The translations under genes were made by a program, and so were the position numbers. A stretch of 64,000 bases of DNA, taken from contig JAZKDB010000002.1 in the NCBI GenBank assembly GCA_040387755.1, positions 1,951,614-2,015,613 on the forward strand. Reading direction: 5' to 3'. Positions 60,159-64,000 of the stretch are shown here, one piece after another. The notes below the pieces were generated by a model that saw only the letters and a program-made list of their open reading frames with translations, was not told the origin of the DNA and ran no database searches. The first letter of the stretch is position 1; every line of letters starts with the position of its first letter. This stretch comes from Rurimicrobium sp040387755 (GTDB lineage: Bacteria > Bacteroidota > Bacteroidia > Chitinophagales > Chitinophagaceae).

Positions 60159-61280
60159 ATGTCTTTGCTATCTGAAGCAGAAAACAATGTAATGCTCCGA
60201 CGCCGGAAAGCAGTCGCCTATTGGCTGCTCGCCGGCGTTGCCATTATCATGATACAGGTTTTGCTGGGCGGCATCACCCGCCTCACCGGTTCCGGCTTGT
60301 CTATTGCCGAGTGGAAACCAATACTGGGCGTGCTGCCTCCTATGAACGAACAAGCCTGGAATGCGGCTTTCGACTTGTATAAAGAAAAGGCTGCGGGTCA
60401 GTTTGCCAGCCAAAACAGCGATTATACTTTGTCTGATTTCAAGGCCATCTACTTTTGGGAGTGGATGCACCGCGAATGGGCAAGAGTTGTGCTGAGCGGA
60501 GTTTTTCTTATCGGATTCTTTTATTTTCTGGCAAAGAAGTATTTCGAAAAATGGATGGTACAACCAATGGCCTTATTGTTTGTGCTCGGCGGATTGCAGG
60601 GTGCAGTAGGTTGGATAATGGTAATGAGTGGCTTGAATCCTGAAGATACGCATGTGAGCCATATTACTTTAGCAATGCACTTTATGTTTGCGCTGGTATT
60701 GTTGTGCTACACACTTTGGTTTGCCTTGAAGTTATTAATTCCTGAAACCAGCAGAGTGAGCAATGACAAGTTGAAAAGATTTTCCCTGTTGTTGTTGGTT
60801 TTGCTAGCTGTGCAATTGGTGTATGGTGCTTTTATGGCCGGACTGAAAGCTGCCCCAGTGGCAGCAACCTGGCCGGATGTGAACGGCACTTACTTACCCG
60901 AAAATGTAAACAGCTTTGGAGGACAAGTGTATAGTGGATTGAACATTATAATTGACAACCCGATAATGGTGCATTATATCCATCGCAGCTTAGCTTACTT
61001 GTTGTTTGTATTGGTCATTGTTTGGTTTACGAAAAGCAGGCGCATTGCTAAAGCGGAAGGCTCATCTTTATTAAATAAAGCTTCTGTGTGGACGCTTGTA
61101 TTAATATCTCTGCAGGTATTGTTAGGAATTATCACAGTACTCAATGGACACCTGATGACGCAAAACAAATTCCTGCAGTTTGAGTGGTTTGCCGAATTAC
61201 ACCAGATGGTTGCCATTTGCCTGCTAATGAATCTCGTGCTAAATTATTACCTCTTCAAAAAGAAGATTGTGGTGTTGTAA
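60159..61280 (+). CDS. COX15/CtaA family heme A synthase
   Basis: A 373-aa membrane protein with eight helices. Conserved histidines sit in WEWMHREWARVVLSG, THVSHITLAMHFMF, IMVHYIHRSLAYLLFVL and FAELHQMVAICLLM, which are the heme-binding pairs. GGITRLTGSGLSIAEWKPILGVLPP near residue 27 is the family signature. It oxidises heme O to heme A for cytochrome c oxidase. Its gene begins 9 bp after the aminotransferase and ends 22 bp before a strong terminator. No other cytochrome oxidase gene is in this window. Confidence 0.93.
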   Translation: MSLLSEAENNVMLRRRKAVAYWLLAGVAIIMIQVLLGGITRLTGSGLSIAEWKPILGVLPPMNEQAWNAAFDLYKEKAAGQFASQNSDYTLSDFKAIYFWEWMHREWARVVLSGVFLIGFFYFLAKKYFEKWMVQPMALLFVLGGLQGAVGWIMVMSGLNPEDTHVSHITLAMHFMFALVLLCYTLWFALKLLIPETSRVSNDKLKRFSLLLLVLLAVQLVYGAFMAGLKAAPVAATWPDVNGTYLPENVNSFGGQVYSGLNIIIDNPIMVHYIHRSLAYLLFVLVIVWFTKSRRIAKAEGSSLLNKASVWTLVLISLQVLLGIITVLNGHLMTQNKFLQFEWFAELHQMVAICLLMNLVLNYYLFKKKIVVL

Positions 61281-61301
61281 AAGCAGCATACATGTATATA
61301 G

Positions 61302-61345
61302 AAAGAAAGAGCGCAGCATTATCAAAATTGCTGCGCTCTTTCTTT
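61302..61345 (+). terminator. Strong terminator after the heme A synthase gene
   Basis: A perfect 17-bp stem (AAAGAAAGAGCGCAGCA with its complement) and a 10-nt loop, followed by T-rich sequence. Confidence 0.92.
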
Positions 61346-61435
61346 TTAATGTTGGTTAATGATTTTGTCACCGAAAAGAAACCTTCGCTTCATTATTTGA
61401 TAACTCGCGCAAAGGAGTTTTGCATAAAATATCTA

Positions 61436-63709
61436 ATGATGAAATACTTTACAAAGCTTGGCATCGTAATTGCACTCTTTTGCATGGCGCAGCAAGTCTC
61501 GTTTGCCCAAAAAGCTTACGACTTTAATGGCACCAACCAATATGTCACTTTCGGAGTAGCCGATTCGCTGGGTGCAGCCAGATTTACTTTGGAATGTTGG
61601 TTTTATAAAAAGGGCACAGGAAAATCGACAACTTCCGGTTCTGGCGGTGTCACAACAATTATTCCTCTAATCAGTAAAGGTCGTGGTGAAGCAGATGGTA
61701 CTACTACTGATATGAATTACATCTTTGGGATTAACAGCACAACGAATGTGTTGTGTGCTGATTTCGAAGAAGGAGCAGGAATGCCCAGCGTTGGTTTGAA
61801 TCATCCGGTTATTGGAACAACAACAATCCTGAACAACCAGTGGTATCACGCAGCGGTAACGTTTGATGGTGCTAAATGGAAAATTTACCTGAATGGTGTG
61901 TTGGAAAAAACAGACAGTATTGGAGTATTACCAAGGTCGAACAGTATTCAACATGCTGGTCTTGCTACTGCTATGACTTCAACCGGAGCTGCTGACGGGT
62001 ATTTTCAGGGAATATTGGATGAAGTGCGTATCTGGAATTATGCTCGCTCTGAAAAAGAATTGCGTGATTCTATCAATACACAAGTGCCAATAGCAGCGGG
62101 TTTGATTGGTCGTTGGGGAATGGATGATGTTTCCGGAACGGTGTTGACAGGCAAAGGCAAATTCAATATCAATGGTACAATCATAAATGGTGCTACAGCA
62201 ACAAGTTCCGGCTCTCCGTTTGACATCACATTTCCTGCACCCAACCTTCCGCCCAACCAACCGATAGTTTTCACCCCAAAAGACTCTACAATAAATTATT
62301 CAGACAGTATGCTGAGCGTTATTGTCTCAGACCCCGAATTGAATAAAATGAAAGTGACCTTTCTGGGTAGAAAGCACGAGCCGATGATGGATTCAGGCAA
62401 ATTCACCATTATTCCTATTCCTGATGTGCAGTTTTATACCGCCCATATGAATGGCGGAACCAACGAAACCTTCAAAGCACAGACTAAATGGATTACGGAT
62501 AGTATTGCCGCAAAAAATATTGTTTATTCCATTCAGCTGGGAGATTGTGTGCAGAATGGTGATAACGGAGGAGATAATATAGAATGGAAAAGAGCGGACA
62601 CGGCATTTACTATAATTGAGAATCCCGCTACCACAATGATGAAGTATGGTTTGCCATATGGTATTTGTGTGGGCAATCACGATCAGTCTCCTGGTGGCGA
62701 TGCTGCAGGGGCAACAACATTTTACAACTCTTTTTTTGGTATAGGCCGATTTGCTGGTCGCGATTATTATGGTGGACATTATGGGCTGAATAATGATAAC
62801 CACTTCCAATTGTTTAGTGCCAGAGGTATGGATTTCATTGCGTTGAGTTTCGAGTACGATCCTTTGGCTAATGCTTCTGTATTGAATTGGGCGGATAGTT
62901 TGTTGAAAGCATATCCAAAGCGCAGAGGAATTATTAGTAGTCACTGGATTATTAACTCGGACGGGAGTTTCGGGGCGCAGGGCGCTGCTATCTATAATAA
63001 GCTGAAAGAAAATGCAAATCTTGGTCTGATGCTTTGCGGACATATCAATCCGGGTGGTGAAGCAAAGCGCAGTGATACTTATAAAGGCAACACAGTACAC
63101 ACCTTGCTTTCCGATTTTCAGGACAGAGCAAATGGAGGAAGCGGCTGGTTGCGTATTATGGAGTTCTTCCCTTCTACTAATACCATAGAAGTAAAAACCT
63201 ACTCACCAACACTCAACAAATTCGAAACAGACGCTAATAGTGAGTTTACCCTTAGTTATCCAATGACCAAATCCTTTGATACAATAGGCATTGTATTTAA
63301 TGCGCCGTCCTCCTCAGTACCTTCAATTATATGGAATGGTTTAGAGGATAGTGCCAGATATGATTGGTATGTTGTGATTAATGATGGTATAAATACAATC
63401 AAAACGGGCATTAAGACTTTTACGTTTCTTAAAAATCCGCCAATAGCGGGAATAAATGGTTCGGCTAATCTTTCAAATGGCCTTGAGTTATTCCCTAATC
63501 CTAATGATGGTAAGACGATTACATTGAATTATCCTGAAAAAGTGACTGCAGCAATAAGGATAACCGATATGAGCGGAAGAGTAGTATACAATGATATGAT
63601 AGAGTTGAATGGCAAAACTGTTCTGCCAGTAATAGTAGAAAAGGGCACTTATATCATTACAGTGAACGCAAAAGGACGCAATATCAGCAGGAAGCTATTG
63701 GTTCAATAG
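61436..63709 (+). CDS. Secreted LamG-metallophosphoesterase with T9SS sorting domain
   Basis: About 757 aa from ATG 61436; the frame extends to 61184, but that part overlaps the heme A synthase gene and its terminator. The signal peptide is MMKYFTKLGIVIALFCMAQQ and so on, to about residue 26. A LamG/concanavalin-like domain follows (FDGAKWKIYLNGVLEKTDS, FQGILDEVRIWNYARSEKEL). A calcineurin-like phosphoesterase comes next: PDVQFYT, GDCVQNG, GNHDQ, SHWI and GHINPGG. The D-x-H start is D-V-Q here and the last motif reads GHIN rather than GHxH. A short domain, then a T9SS type A tail (LELFPNPNDGKTITLNYP ... SRKLLVQ), end the protein. Confidence 0.88.
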   Translation: MMKYFTKLGIVIALFCMAQQVSFAQKAYDFNGTNQYVTFGVADSLGAARFTLECWFYKKGTGKSTTSGSGGVTTIIPLISKGRGEADGTTTDMNYIFGINSTTNVLCADFEEGAGMPSVGLNHPVIGTTTILNNQWYHAAVTFDGAKWKIYLNGVLEKTDSIGVLPRSNSIQHAGLATAMTSTGAADGYFQGILDEVRIWNYARSEKELRDSINTQVPIAAGLIGRWGMDDVSGTVLTGKGKFNINGTIINGATATSSGSPFDITFPAPNLPPNQPIVFTPKDSTINYSDSMLSVIVSDPELNKMKVTFLGRKHEPMMDSGKFTIIPIPDVQFYTAHMNGGTNETFKAQTKWITDSIAAKNIVYSIQLGDCVQNGDNGGDNIEWKRADTAFTIIENPATTMMKYGLPYGICVGNHDQSPGGDAAGATTFYNSFFGIGRFAGRDYYGGHYGLNNDNHFQLFSARGMDFIALSFEYDPLANASVLNWADSLLKAYPKRRGIISSHWIINSDGSFGAQGAAIYNKLKENANLGLMLCGHINPGGEAKRSDTYKGNTVHTLLSDFQDRANGGSGWLRIMEFFPSTNTIEVKTYSPTLNKFETDANSEFTLSYPMTKSFDTIGIVFNAPSSSVPSIIWNGLEDSARYDWYVVINDGINTIKTGIKTFTFLKNPPIAGINGSANLSNGLELFPNPNDGKTITLNYPEKVTAAIRITDMSGRVVYNDMIELNGKTVLPVIVEKGTYIITVNAKGRNISRKLLVQ

Positions 63710-63730
63710 TTTCAAAATTGAATGTAATGT

Positions 63731-63759
63731 AAAGGCTGGCCCACGTAGGGTCAGCCTTT
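63731..63759 (+). terminator. Terminator after the secreted phosphoesterase gene
   Basis: An 11-12-bp stem with one mismatch (AAAGGCTGgCCC and GGGtCAGCCTTT), 5-nt loop, followed by T-rich sequence, 22 bp after the stop codon. Confidence 0.82.
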
Positions 63760-63946
63760 CTTTATGAACAAAACCCTGCTCTTAGTGGCTAAACAGCTCC
63801 ATTTCAACCTTTTTGACCGTACAGGGGCAAGAAATTTCAGCATTTGCAGAAAATAATTTTCTAAGCCGTAATGCTTTATGGACAATGCTTTCAATGCTTT
63901 TCTTATGCCTGCAGGACAGACATTTCCACACATTTTCAACATTTTA

Positions 63947-63977
63947 TTTGGTAAATAAGAATAACCGCTTACCTTTG
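63947..63977 (+). promoter_or_regulatory. Bacteroidota promoter at the right edge (TTTG, 19 bp, TACCTTTG)
   Basis: TTTG (63947-63950) and TACCTTTG (63970-63977) are separated by exactly 19 bp, the canonical Bacteroidota spacing. It must drive a plus-strand gene starting beyond 64000. The window ends in AAAAGGAGG, a strong Shine-Dalgarno-like sequence, which is unusual in this phylum. Confidence 0.75.
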
Positions 63978-64000
63978 CACTCCCAACGACGAAAAGGAGG

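Noticed and set aside
61184..61435. The extended N-terminus of the phosphoesterase frame
   Set aside because: It overlaps the heme A synthase gene and a strong terminator; the signal peptide starts at 61436.
63751..63942. A 63-aa minus-strand ORF at the right end
   Set aside because: It overlaps the phosphoesterase terminator, has no signal or family features and mixed composition; it looks like chance openness.

Overview
The window comes from a member of the Bacteroidota, most likely a Chitinophagaceae-type (Sphingobacteria/Chitinophagia) bacterium. Four things point there. Many genes are preceded by the phylum's -7 promoter box TAnnTTTG rather than a sigma-70 box. Shine-Dalgarno sequences are mostly absent. 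Three secreted proteins end in type IX secretion (T9SS) sorting domains. The carbamoyl-phosphate synthase large subunit and NuoG are both short. The DNA is AT-rich and gene-dense, with no rRNA, tRNA, CRISPR array or transposase gene that I can recognise.

Layout. 1-2827: M4 metallopeptasedase-type secreted protein running off the left edge (an M4 metallopeptidase), then a class A beta-lactamase and a GH3-family protein (3.0-5.5 kb). 5.7-9.2 kb: a small DUF4177-like gene, thiolase, polyprenyl synthetase and ComF. 9.2-10.7 kb: two secreted proteins. 10.8-14.8 kb: S41 protease, aroB and aroA. 14.9-17.7 kb: carB. 18.6-22.5 kb: zapA, lspA, a trans-sulfuration enzyme and a methyltransferase. 21.8-24.8 kb: a three-gene ABC exporter.

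24.8-28.6 kb is an accessory island. It holds an overlapping pair of unknown genes (a DUF4747-like soluble protein and a membrane protein), two blocks of 21-bp tandem repeats, and an overlapping pair made of a 49-aa protein and a small protein-kinase-like protein, the pair lying between two copies of a 40-bp direct repeat. feoB closes it.

30.8-48.1 kb is a complete 14-subunit complex I operon (nuoA-N), interrupted at three places. An AlkD-like gene, a START-type gene and an NTF2-like gene lie between nuoE and nuoF. A GxxExxY gene framed by about 50-bp inverted repeats lies between nuoF and nuoG. A multi-span membrane protein lies between nuoK and nuoL. 48.3-51.0 kb: a membrane protein, fabG and fabH.

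51.2-55.0 kb: a lipoprotein, then a candidate RNA/ribosome-repair operon made of an unknown basic protein, RtcB ligase and PrfH release-factor homologue. It is preceded by a long untranslated leader containing a palindrome. 55.1-63.7 kb: an outer-membrane-like protein, a THUMP methyltransferase, a Crp/Fnr regulator, a START protein, CrcB, an aminotransferase, heme A synthase and a secreted LamG/phosphoesterase. The right edge carries a textbook Bacteroidota promoter and a purine-rich SD-like sequence for a gene beyond the window.

The points most worth following are the RtcB-PrfH operon with its third gene, the 24.8-28.6 kb island, and the inverted-repeat GxxExxY cassette inside the nuo operon. 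All assignments rest on reading motifs by eye; no database search was run.
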